A stretch of 64,000 nt of DNA, from positions 218,860,537 to 218,924,536 of the forward strand of contig NC_134397.1 of NCBI RefSeq assembly GCF_050003625.1, in the 5' to 3' direction. Positions 24,073 to 34,770 of this stretch are shown in pieces (within the stretch, counting starts at the first letter, position 1; the number at the start of each line of letters is the position of its first letter). The DNA is from Haematobia irritans. Lineage: Eukaryota > Arthropoda > Insecta > Diptera > Muscidae. The position numbers and the translations under genes were made by a program. The notes under the pieces were generated by a model. That model was not told the origin of the DNA. It worked only from the letters and a program-made list of their open reading frames with translations, and made no database searches.

Positions 24073-24195
24073 TAGCACCCAACACATTTGGCGGATGTGA
24101 TATGGTATCGAAAATTTAGATCTACAAAGTGGTGCAGGGTATAATATAGTCGGCCCCGCCCGACTTTAGACTTTCCTTACTTGTTTTCTAACAGT

Positions 24196-24513
24196 GTATG
24201 TATCGCCCGATTTTCCCAAATTCCTTGAATAGTCCATTCCACGGTGATAAACTTTTTTCTTATCACTGAGTGCTGGCCGATTTTATGTTAAGCTCAATGA
24301 CAAGGGACCTCCTTTTAACAGCCGAGTCGGAACGGCGCTCCAAATTACAGTGAAACCACATAGAGAAGTTTTGAAACAATGTCACCAGCATTACTGAAGT
24401 GGTATAATCCACCTGCTGAAAAAGTTTTTGGTGTTTGGTCGAAACTGGGTTTGAACTCACCACCCTGTGTATGCAAGGCGGCCATGCTAACCATTGCACC
24501 ACGGTGGCTCCCT
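24196..24513 (-). mobile_element. tRNA-derived SINE, copy 2
   Basis: The head at the right reads (reverse) AGGGAGCCACCGTGGTGCAA, box A and box B as in copy 1. The tail is diverged and lacks the CCTAACCT repeats. Confidence 0.75.
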
Positions 24514-25542
24514 ATGAAAAATCCATGTAAATTTCATTGGTTCTGGGCTAATTTTACTTTCACATCCAAAAGAAAACATCATCATTGCCTCTTAGGCCAA
24601 GCAAATTTTGCTGGGATGTTGTTTTTCCTATATCCACTACGAAGATTCTTAGTCTAATAACTACACCTAAAATATTTATGCATGTGCTAAAAAATATAAA
24701 ATTTGTTTTGGACGCATATCTTATACATGAATGAGATAGAGGTAAACAACACACCTCTACTGAAGCTAATAAACATGAATGAGTCTACATTACGCTTTAA
24801 TGGAAGATTACGATTATGTTTATGGCCAACGTTCTCTAAAGATAGAAAGTTAGACACTCTGAAGATCTATGCCCTTCCAAAAGATATATATGGTATGTGT
24901 ATGATGGGTCGGCCGATATTATTTTAGGAAAGTAGCCAGTTAAGGCACGTGCCTGACTCTTTGATAAGGAAAGGTACAACTAATACTATACTATAATTCG
25001 CATAAATGTATGCTATTTAACAGATTACATGTTTCATAAACGAAGCAATCACCACACATCATATAATCCTTCTTAAGATGTACATATATTTCAGATTGGA
25101 ATATTTACAAGCAGAATATAAAAAAAAACCGATTACGCCTAGGTAAACTTAGGTGCTTTGAGTCAGACTATTAACAATAATGGAACATGAGGGATAACGG
25201 GTTTGTGGCGGATATATATCGTGTTATCTTGAACATACAGCGAAATGTTAGTGTACAGTGAGAATGTTCGGTTAAATGCACTGGTATTTTGTCGTGTTGG
25301 TTATTATTATAGTCTAACCTGTTAGGTCTAAATACAATTCAGTCCATGTCACAGGTTGAGAACTTTAGACTCAATGACATGCGACTTCCTCTGATACTCC
25401 ACTTTTGTACTGTTGTACGTGGTGAAATTCGGTGCCGATTCGGTCCGTTCGTGTGTCCGTCTGTTGAAATCACGCTAACCTTCGAAAGAATTTAGATATC
25501 TGATTAAAACAAAATCTTCTTATTCCTATAGGTACACGCAAA
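24514..25542. other. intergenic, no recognised gene
   Basis: Nothing assignable apart from a short HINE-like piece at about 25420-25490 (GTGGTGAAATTC, GTCCGTCTGTTGAAATCACG). Confidence 0.4.
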
Positions 25543-25723
25543 ATAAGTAAGTAAAGTAGAATATCGGCGGGGTCGACTATATCATACCCTAAACCACACC
25601 TACTGAATTAGTAAACATTAGCATATGTGGGGTATGATTGGTATAGGTTTGGGAGATAAACCGCATTTCCATATTTAAGCGGTACATAACAGGTTGGCTG
25701 ATAAGTCCCCGGTCTGACACATA

Positions 25724-26621
25724 CACGGATGAAAAAGACTGTTTTTCATATGTTTGGCTATAAACATTATATGTTTGGAACACAAATTTTTAAACACAAT
25801 ATTTTTGAGTGCAAGCATATAATGTTCATAAACTAGATGTAATGTTTGTAAATATAATATGCTTGGATGCAAACATATATTAATTTAGAAATAGCCTATA
25901 AACATATATGTGTTTAGTAGCTTGGATCGCTATTTAACAGGGAGCGATATTGAATTAAGTTGGTGGTTGTTGCTTGTTATTACAAAATTAACATTTTATT
26001 TTTCCTTGGGCAATTGATCAGCTACTTCCTTACAAACTGTGTGGTCCGCTGTTCGAATCCCCGTTCGGCAAAAGGTAAAATTAAAATAAAAAAAATTGAA
26101 TAATTTCTTCTACAATGTTTGTATTACAGAAAAAGGTGCTAAGAACTAAAAAATGTCGTGGAAGTGAGAAAGATGTGGGGGAATATACAATTGGGCAGAA
26201 ACAAAATTTTGAGCATTCAGGTCGAAAACCTATGTTGTTAGCACCTATATTACCTGTTTATTTTCATAATTCATTATGATTGTAAATATATAAATAAAAT
26301 TTTGAGCACAATATTGTTTGGGAGAATTTTTTTAAGCATATACTATTTTTGGGTGCAAAATGCTTCCAAACATATAATATGTTCACAAAATAACATATTG
26401 TTTTTTGGAAGACAACATTATTGAATTTGGATGCAAAAATACAAAATGTTTGGAACTTAGACTACCCAAACATATATTGTTTAGACCAATATGCTTTCAA
26501 ACATATTATATATTGGAAGAGATCAAACATATAAATGTTTGGGCAATACCCAAAAATGTATATGCTTGAAGCAAAATATGTTTGGGAGTATATGTTACAG
26601 AAGCGATTTTTTATGAGGGTG
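25724..26621 (+). mobile_element. MITE family F, copy 2 (nested in the mariner)
   Basis: 898 bp, ends CACGGATGAAAAAGAC / GATTTTTTATGAGGGTG, TA at 25722-25723 and 26622-26623. It contains the same tRNA-like GTTCGAATCCCCGTTCGGC near 26055. A deletion of about 70 bp relative to copy 1 lies near 25837. Confidence 0.85.
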
Positions 26622-26774
26622 TAGATGGAGTCGCTAGTATTAAATGCATATTATTTTTATATAGTACCAACCTTCAAATGATTCGTGTCAAAATTTGACG
26701 TCTGTAAGTCAATTAGTTTGTGAGATAGAGCGTATTTTGTGAAGCAACTTTTGTTATTGTGAAAAAAAAAAAAA

Positions 26775-27819
26775 ATGAAAAAAAGGAATTTCGTGTTTTG
26801 ATAAAATACTGTTTTCTGAAGGGAAAAAATACTTTGGAAGCAAAAACTTGGCTTGATAATGAGTTTCCGGACTCTGTCCCAGGGAAATCAACAATAATTG
26901 ATTGGTATGCAAAATTCAAGCGTGGTGAAACGAGCACGGAAGACGGTGAGCGCAGTGGACGCCCGAAAGAGGTGGTTACCGACGAAAACATCAAAAAAAT
27001 CCACAAAATGATTTTGAATGACCGTAAAATGAAGTTGATCGAGATAGCAGAGGCCTTAAAGATATCAAAGGAATGTGAAGGTCATATCATTCATCAATAT
27101 TTGGATATGCGGAAGCTCTGTGCAAAATGGGTGCCGCGCGAGCTCACATTTGACCAAAAACAACAACGTGTTGATGATTCTGAGCGGTGTTTGCAGCTGT
27201 TAACTCGTAATACACCCGACTTTTTCCGCCGATATGTGACAATGGATGAAACATGGCTCCATCACTACACTCCTGAGTCCAATCGACAGTCGGCTGAGTG
27301 GACAGCGACCAGTGAACCGTCTCCGAAGCGTGGAAAGACTCAAAAGTCCGCTGGCAAAGTAATGGCCTCTGTTTTTTGGGATGCGCATGGAATAATTTTT
27401 ATCGATTATCTTGAGAAGGGAAAAACCATCAACAGTGACTATTATATGGCGTTATTGGAGCGTTTGAAGGTCGAAATCGCGGCAAAACGGCCCCATATGA
27501 AGAAGAAGGAAGTGTTGTTCCACCAAGACAACGCACCGTGCCACAAGTCATTGAGAACGATGGCAAAAATTCATGAATTGGGCTTCGAATTGCTTCCCCA
27601 CCCACCGTATTCTCCATATCTGGCCCCAGCGACTTGTTCTTGTTCTCAGACCTCAAAAGGATGCTCGCAGGGAAAAAATTTGGCTGCAATGAAGAGGTGA
27701 TCGCCGAAACTGAGGCCTATTTTGAGGCAAAACCGAAGGTGTACTACCAAAATGGTATCAAAAAAATGGAAGGTCGTTATAATCGTTATATCGCTCTTGA
27801 AGGGAACTATGTTGAATAA
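26775..27819 (+). pseudogene. Himar1-like mariner transposase, inactivated
   Basis: Full-length DD34D mariner transposase (about 348 codons) with an HTH region (GKSTIIDWYAKFKRGE; LIEIAEALKIS), the linker WVPREL, first catalytic Asp in VTMDETWLHHYTPE, and second in VLFHQDNAPCHKS. Three lesions are visible. (1) The ATG at 26775 is followed by seven A's where the frame needs one extra base, so the start is out of frame. (2) The third catalytic Asp of the YSPDLAP motif is Tyr (codon 27617-27619). (3) One C is missing at about 27622-27630, shifting the frame before the FLFSDLKRML segment, which reads on in another frame to the normal C-terminus (YIALEGNYVE, stop 27817). Non-functional in cis. Confidence 0.92.
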
Positions 27820-29242
27820 TAAAAACGAATTTTGACAAAAAATGTGTTTTTCTTTGTTAGACCGGGGACTTATCAGCCAACCTGTTAAAAGTGGTCCCAT
27901 ATGGCCCATTTGCAATACCATCCACATTTTCCACAATTTCGATAGCATATCAAGTCTGTCCAATAAGTTGGGTGCTATATATAAACGTTTTTGTTCCCAT
28001 ATACATATTTTTAAATCTGACCCGATCTGGACAAAATTTGTTAGATGCCTACAAATAACAACTACTTGTGCCAAGTTTCAAGTCGATAGCTTGTTTTGTT
28101 CGGAAGTTAGCGTGATTTCAACAGACGGACAGACGGACAGACGGACGAACATACTTATATAGACTCAAAATACACCACGACCCAGAATATATATACTTTA
28201 TGGGGTCTTAAAGCAATATTTCGATGTGTTACAAACGGAATGACAAATTTAATATACCCCCATCCTATGGTGGAGGTTATAAAAACATTTAAATCTGAAC
28301 CAGTTTTAGGCAACTTCCCAAAAGTGTATTTATGATTTATCGGTTGATAGATATGTATTAGAAGTATAGGCAAATCGGACTAATTTACAAGTTTTCGACT
28401 TAGCTGTGGCGATTTTATAAGGAAAATGTGGGTATTTTGGCAATTTTTGGCAAAATCGGAAAAACATATATATGGAAGCTATATCGAAATCTGAACTGAT
28501 TTCATATCAAATTTGACATGCATAGTAACTATGTTAATTCTACTCCCTGTGCATTAATCGGATTACAACTTTGACCTCTGTGATCATATTAGTTTAAATC
28601 GGGCGATCAATCAACATTGGCATGCATATCCAGAATCTTAATTATACTCCCTGTGCAAAGTTTCAAGTAAATCGGGGTAAAACTTTGGTCTCTGTAGTTA
28701 TATGAGTCTAAATCCGGCGAAAGATATATGTATGGAAGCTATATTTAAATCTGAACCGATTTAAACCAAATTTAGCAAGCAAAGTTAGAATGTTAATTCT
28801 ACTCCTTGTGCAAAATATCACGTAAATCAGAATACAACTTTGGCCTCTGTGGTCATATTAGTTCAAATCGGGCGAAAGATATATATGGGAACTATATCTA
28901 AATCTGAACCGATTTCAATAAAGTTTGGCACACTTGACTACTCCACTAATTGTACTCCTAGTGCAAAATTTCAACCAAATTGGGGTAAAACTCTGGCAAA
29001 CTTTACTATATTACTAACTGTTCCTCTTGTGAAAAATTTCAAGCAAATCTGTGGCCACATAAGTCCATATCGGCCGAAAAGTATATATGGGAGCTATATC
29101 TAAATCTGAACAGATTTCAATCAAATTTCGCACACTTGATTGCACCATCAAGTGTTATGTTTGTGCAAAATTTCAAGCAAATCAGGGAAAAACTCTGGCT
29201 TCTGGGCCCATATAAGAGAAAAGCGGGCGAAAGATATATATG

Positions 29243-29492
29243 CACGCAGAGAAGGAATATGATCACCTCAAACATGTTTCAAGAGCAAAATGTTATTTTT
29301 GTATGGTGACCATGTAACATGTTTGTCACTAAAATGTTATTTTCCCGTCAAATATAACCTGCTTGCCGAAATCAGATAGTTGATTTCCGAGAAAATAACA
29401 TGGTTGCGAAAACCATGTTACCTGGTCACCACCCAAAAATAACATTTTGCTCTTAAAACCTATTTGAGGTGATCATATTCCTTCTCTGGGTG
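29243..29492. mobile_element. foldback MITE family G, copy 1
   Basis: 250 bp, long inverted ends CAC(G/C)CAGAGAAGGAATATG continuing ATCACCTCAAAC. Internal motifs AAATGTTATTTT and GTAACATGTTTG also mirror each other. The flank is TG rather than TA on this copy. The second copy is 33480-33729 in inverse orientation and of equal length. Confidence 0.82.
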
Positions 29493-29789
29493 TGGGAGCT
29501 ATGTCTAAAACTGAACCGATTTCTTCCAAAATCAATAGAGTTCTATTCTGACCCAAAACATAAACTTGTGCCAAAACATAAACTTCTGACCCAAAACATA
29601 AACTTGTGAAGTCGATTGGACTGAAACTGCGACCTAGACTTTGATCACAAAAATGTGTGTTCACAGACAGGCGGACTTGGCTAGATCGGGACCCACCCTG
29701 AGCATTATTGCCAAAGACACCATGTGTCTATCTCGTCTCCTTCTGGGTTTTGCAAACATATGCACTAACTTATAATACCCTGTTCCACA

Positions 29790-30378
29790 CACTCAAAAAA
29801 AGTTTACTTGGATCCAAAGATTTTGACCTTCCTTTAAAGATTATGGTATTGATTCCGAGCCAAAGATGGGGCTTCTTTAAAATAAGACATTTTTTAGCGA
29901 CATATCTGGCTTTAAAACTATGACCAATAAAATTAAAATTAGTATACAGATCTCATTTATCAAATGTTCATTCTCTTTTCACGTTTTATTAATAAAGATA
30001 CTCACGTATAAACAAATGTCAGTTTAAAAATCTAATTTATAACGGATACTTCAAAGACGCAAAATCCTCAAAATATAGCCTATATTTGAAGTGTTTTTTC
30101 TTAAATCTAAAGTTTCAATATTTCAGTTAATTTAAGGACAATTTCTTTAAATCAAAAGTGTGTTTCTTTACTTTAAGGACAATTATCCTTAGTTCAAAGA
30201 CATGCGACTTTAACGCAGGGACGCAAATTTACAAAATTTGTGTCCTAAATTTAATGAAAACAATTTTTGAAGCAAAGATTTTAAACTTTATTTTAATTAA
30301 AATTTCAAAATTTGTCCTTAATATTTGGTAAATTTCGCACCTAAAATCACGTAAATCACGTAAATATTTTTTTCAGTG
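29790..30378 (+). mobile_element. TIR element family D, copy 1
   Basis: 589 bp, ends CACTCAAAAAAAGTTTAC / ATATTTTTTTCAGTG. It carries TTGGATCCAAAGATTTTGAC and GGTATTGATTCCGAGCCAAA, which recur at 38.7-39.2, 50-52.2 and 59.2 kb. Flanked by CA on both sides (TA on other copies); it splits the terminal stem of HINE-C copy 3. Confidence 0.75.
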
Positions 30379-30634
30379 CAGTGTGGCGCAGGGCATAAAA
30401 CGAGGAAATCGCTCAATTAGTGTGGGTAATAAATCCAAAAAATTTGTGAAAATAGGGCAATATATTTATGTAGGACCTACATGTAAGTCCGACCGGAATC
30501 CGCGTACAACAAATACATGAATAGACGGACGTCAAGCGCTAGATCGACTCAGGAGGTGATTCGTGTTAAAAACAATTTAAATTTTGAAATGTCATACTCG
30601 ACTTCAAGTAAAAATTATGCAAAGTTTCAAGTAG

Positions 30635-33351
30635 AACAAGTAAGGAAAGTCTAAAGTCGAGCGGGGCCGACTATATTATACCCTTCACCATTATGTAGAC
30701 CAAAATTTGTGTTACCATATCTGATTTCTATCTGAAAAGATTTGGAGACAATTTTTTGTACTTCTACAAAATCGCTAGAATTAAAAATTAAATCGGCTAA
30801 TACCCTGGGATGAAACACAATGTTAGTAAAAAAATATGGGAAATATAAAGCTAGAGCAATTTTGATGCAATTGTACAAAATAGCATTTATGATTTATCGG
30901 GCGATACATATGTATTCGAGATATAGGACAATTTGAGTAATATTTACATTTTTTGCTACTCAGCAGTGGCGATTTTACAAGGATATTGGTTAAATCTCGC
31001 CAAGATATGTGGTCAATTATGGGTTGTGATATATTATTTGGGCAATTCGGGCGATATTTCCACAAGTCGGAGGTTTATTGAAAATTCGACCATTCTGTGG
31101 AAAGTTTGGCATTACAGTGTGCAGGATATGACTACGATATGGGGAAATCATCACAGAATTTTTTGTGTAAAATGTGGGTATTTTGGCCATATTAGATCAA
31201 GATGACACACTTAAATAGCATATTAAATGTATTCTATGTGGAAACTATCGAATCAATTGGAGGAAACTTCCATTGAAAATGGGTCTAAAATATGAAACAT
31301 TCTACCATATTTCCCCTACTCTGGAGCTATATCTAAATATAAACCGATTTTGACCAAATTATTAGAATAATAATCTGAATAATAATCCTGCTATCTCAGC
31401 AAAAAACATAAGTAGGAGAATAATTTTGGCCTCCGTGGTCATATGGGTGTAAATCGGCCGAAAGATATATATATGGGAGCTATTCCACCAAAATTAGCAC
31501 GCTTAACGATACTACACGCTCACAAAAAATCGATTCTGTAACATATACTCCCAAACATATTTTGCTTTAAGCATATATATTTTTGGGTATTGCCCAAACA
31601 TTTATATGTTTGATCTCTTCCAATATATAATATGTTTGAAAGCATATTGGTCTAAACAATATATGTTTGGGTAGTCTAAGTTCCAAACATTTTGTATTTT
31701 TGCATCCAAATTCAATAATGTTGTCTTCCAAAAAACAATATGTTATTATGTGAACATATAATATGTTTGGAAGCATTTTGCACCCAAAAATATTATATGC
31801 TTAAAAAAAATTCTCCCAAACAATATTGTGCTCAAAATTTTAATTATTTATTTATATATTTACAATCATAATGAATTATGAAAATAAACAGGTAATATAG
31901 GTGCTAACAACATAGGTTTTCGACCTGAATGCTCAAAATTTTGTTTCTGCCCAATTGTATATTCCCCCACATCTTTCTCACTTCCACGAGATTTTTTAGT
32001 TCTTAGCACCTTTTTCTGTAATACAAACATTGTAGAAGAAATTATTAAATTGTATGATTTTTTTATTTTAATTTTACCTTTTGCCGGACGGGGATTCGAA
32101 CAGCGGACCACACAGTTTGTAAGGATCAAAGAAGTAGCTGATCAATTGCCAAAGGAAAAATAAAATGTTAATTTTGTAATAACAAGCAACAACCACCAAC
32201 TTAATTCAATATCGCTCCCTGTTAAATGGCGCTCCAAGCTACTAAACACATATATGTTTATAGGCTATTTCTAAATTAATATATGTTTGCATCCAAGCAT
32301 ATTATATTTACAAACATTTTATGTCCCAAACATAATATGTTCTAACATATTAACATATATGTCCCAAACATGTTATGCTAGTTTATGAACATTATATGCT
32401 TGCACTCAAAAATATTGTGTTTAAAAAATTGTGTTCCAAACATATAATGTTTATAGCCAAACATATGAAAAACAGTCTTTTTCAACCGTGTACTCATAAG
32501 TACTACTTGTGCAAAATTTGAAGCAAATCATGGCAAACCTCTTGCTTTTGAGGCCATATGAGTCTAAATCGGGCGAAAGATATATATGGGAGCTATATCT
32601 AAATCTGAACAGATTTTAACCAAATTTATCACACTGAATTATACTCTTAAACGTATTCCTTGTGCAAAATTTTAAGCAAATCAGGGCAAAACTCTGGTTT
32701 TTGAGGCCATATTAGTTGAAATCGGACGAAAGGTATATATGGGAGCTATATCTAAATCTGAACCGATTTCAACCAAATTTAGCACAATTAACAATACTAT
32801 TAAACGTACTCCTTGTGCAAAATTTGAAACAAATCAGGACAAAACTCTGGCTTTTGAGGTCATATAAGTTCAAATCGAACGAAAGATATATATGGGAGCT
32901 ATATCTAAATCTGAACCGATTTGGCTGATATTTTGCACATCTTACGAAAGCCCCAAAATATTTCGCTGGACGAAATTTTGAGAAAATACGTTGATAAATA
33001 CGTCAATTATGACCAGATCGGTGATAAATATATATGGCAGCTATATCTAAATCTGAACCGATTTTTTCCAAAATCAATAGCAATTGTCTTTGAACCAATG
33101 TAAAACTCTGTGCCAAATTTGAGGACGATCGGACTTAAACTGCGAGCTGTACTTTGCACACAAAATTACATATACAGACAGACGGACGGACGGACAGACA
33201 GACAGACGGACATCGCTAAATCGACTCAGAATTTACTTCTAAGACGATCGGTATACTAAACGATGGGTCCCAGACTTTTCCTTCTTGGCGTTACATACAA
33301 ATGCACAAACTTATTATACCCTTACCACAGTAGTGGTGAAGGGTATAAAAA
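30635..33351 (+). mobile_element. HINE family C, copy 4 (full length)
   Basis: Starts AACAAGTAAGGAAAGTCTAA and AGTCGAGCGGGGCCGACTAT. Repeated units ATATATGGGAGCTATATCTA. Ends with ACAGACAGACGGACGGACGG, ATCGCTAAATCGACTCAG, and CCACAGTAGTGGTGAAGGGT-ATAAAA. Holds the F MITE at 31515-32490. Confidence 0.8.
31515..32490 (-). mobile_element. MITE family F, copy 3 (reverse)
   Basis: 976 bp, CACGCTCACAAAAAATCG ... CTTTTTCAACCGTG, TA at 31513-31514 and 32491-32492. The tRNA-like box B is at about 32090 (reverse). Confidence 0.85.
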
Positions 33352-33479
33352 TGGCTTTGAAATAACGCGTTGAAAAATATCTTTTATTTTTTAAATTATT
33401 AAAGTCAAGTTGAACTTAGACAAACCAAATTTTCTTACAGGTTAGGATACCTAATTTGTTAGGTCGAATCTCTTAACTA

Positions 33480-33729
33480 CACCCAGAGAAGGAATATGAT
33501 CACCTCAAACATGTTTTAAGAGCAAAATGTTATTTTTGGGTCGTGACCATCTAACATGGTTTTCGCAACCATGTTATTTTCTCGGAAATCATTTATCTGA
33601 TTTCGGCAAGCAGGTTATATTTGACGAGAAAATAACATTTTAGTGACAAACATGTTACATGGTCACCATACAAAAATAACATTTTGCTCTTGAAACATGT
33701 TTGAGGTGATCATATTCCTTCTCTGCGTG
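33480..33729. mobile_element. foldback MITE family G, copy 2
   Basis: 250 bp with ends CACCCAGAGAAGGAATATGA / TCATATTCCTTCTCTGCGTG. TA at 33478-33479 and 33730-33731 confirms TA duplication for the family. Confidence 0.85.
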
Positions 33730-33731
33730 TA

Positions 33732-34770
33732 TAAAGACAAAAAAAGAAAACTTTATTAAATTGCACATACGTATTTTTATTTCAGTGTAGTGGCAGATAC
33801 ATACAATTCGGCTATATCGAACTATTGTTCGTTTATATTTGTTTCGTATTATAATGGAATCAAATATGCATGTTTGTTCTCGTTTGTTATAATATATCTG
33901 TTACATATCTGTCAATATTCTCAATAAGTGATCTACATAACAACGTTGGCTGTTATGTAGATCACTTATTTCGGGGGATTTTTCTGTGGATACTTATGCA
34001 CTCAACATTTTGACTATAAATGTAATTTGAATATTTGAAAATCCAAATTTCATTATAGTTGCATTCAATGTCATTTTTTGTAATGCGTTGTTCTTGCATT
34101 TGCATCAGATTGTGAAATACGCTTTTATATTCGTAGAAAATTCAAGGATTTTCAGAGAATGTACGTATCTTTGATATACATATATAGAAATGTGTAAAAT
34201 ATAATAATAAACTCGTTTTAATTAACTTTAAATATTTACATGACACCCCGTCCATCTTTTACCTGTCTGCGTAATCTGTAATTAAGTGTCTGTAAAATTA
34301 TTATAACTTAACACTGCTATTAAATTTAAACTATTTTATAACAAACTGAGAAAGGTTATTTACCGTGTTGATATATTACCAACTATGGCTATGGCATATG
34401 GTAATAAACAAATTAAAACAACGTGTAATTGTATAAAAGCTTCTGGAAAGCGATGAATGAATTGCCAATTTGAATTCTGACGTCGCTTCAAAAAGCAGCA
34501 AATATTGAAGTTTAATTAAAAATTAAAAAAAAAAATACAGGATATGATAGGATTATAGGAAATCTCGTGCTTTAGACAATGTTATCAAGATTAGCGACTA
34601 CAATGTGATTGAAAAGCGAATTTATATTAGCGATTATAATCAGAATTAAAAAGTCTACTTTTCGAAAATTGGATTTTTCGACTTTTCTTATTTTAAAATT
34701 TTGGAAAAGATGGTTTTTGAGTTACTTATTTAAATTAAAATTTAAAAAATTAAAATTAAAAAAAAAAAAA
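33732..34770. other. mostly unique intergenic DNA with a perfect hairpin
   Basis: No gene or transposon recognised. The hairpin at 33923-33970 is listed separately. A/T runs precede the next HINE. Confidence 0.45.
33923..33970. repeat. perfect 20-bp inverted repeat (8-nt loop)
   Basis: Arms 33923-33942 (AATAAGTGATCTACATAACA) and 33951-33970 are exact reverse complements, with loop ACGTTGGC. Confidence 0.9.

Larger units (their letters stand above)
21144..24185 (-). mobile_element. HINE family C, copy 1 (outer), containing a second C copy and an F MITE
   Basis: Left (3') end: TTTTTATACGCTGCGCCACA-CTGTGGAACAGGGTATT, then TCTATCTC and ATGTC-type text. Internal units: TAGATATAGCTCCCATATAT. Right (5') end: TAATATAGTCGGCCCCGCCC then TTACTTGTTTT. 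Its continuation after 22962 (CCACCCTAGTGCATTAGCC) duplicates the corresponding part of the inner copy, showing the nesting. Confidence 0.75.
25689..27885 (+). mobile_element. Himar1-like mariner (irritans subfamily) carrying an F MITE
   Basis: Ends ACAGGTTGGCTGATAAGTCC / GGACTTATCAGCCAACCTGT are perfect inverted repeats with TA at 25687-25688 and 27886-27887. Removing the inserted MITE (25724-26621 plus one TA) leaves about 1.3 kb, the usual mariner size. The 5' untranslated part after the insertion (GATGGAGTCGCTAGTATTAA) and the transposase look very close to Himar1 as I remember it. Confidence 0.92.
25543..28285 (+). mobile_element. HINE (A-like) split by the Himar1-like mariner
   Basis: The 5' part at 25543-25686 (AATAAGTAAGTAAAGT, CGGCGGGGTCGACTATATCA, CCTAAACCACACC) and the 3' part at 27888-28285 (GTTAGCGTGATTTCAACAGA, CGGACAGACGG, TATATATACTTTATGGGG, CCTATGGTGGAGGTTATAAA) flank the mariner exactly at a TA. 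Confidence 0.65.
28286..30402 (+). mobile_element. HINE family C, copy 3 (5' truncated)
   Basis: Repeated ATATATGGGAGCTATATCTA units. Ends with TAGATCGGGACCCACCCTGA, CACCATGTGTCTATCTCGTC and CCCTGTTCCACA...GTGTGGCGCAGGGCATAAAA. MITE G copy 1 and element D copy 1 are inserted; D sits inside the terminal stem. Confidence 0.72.
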
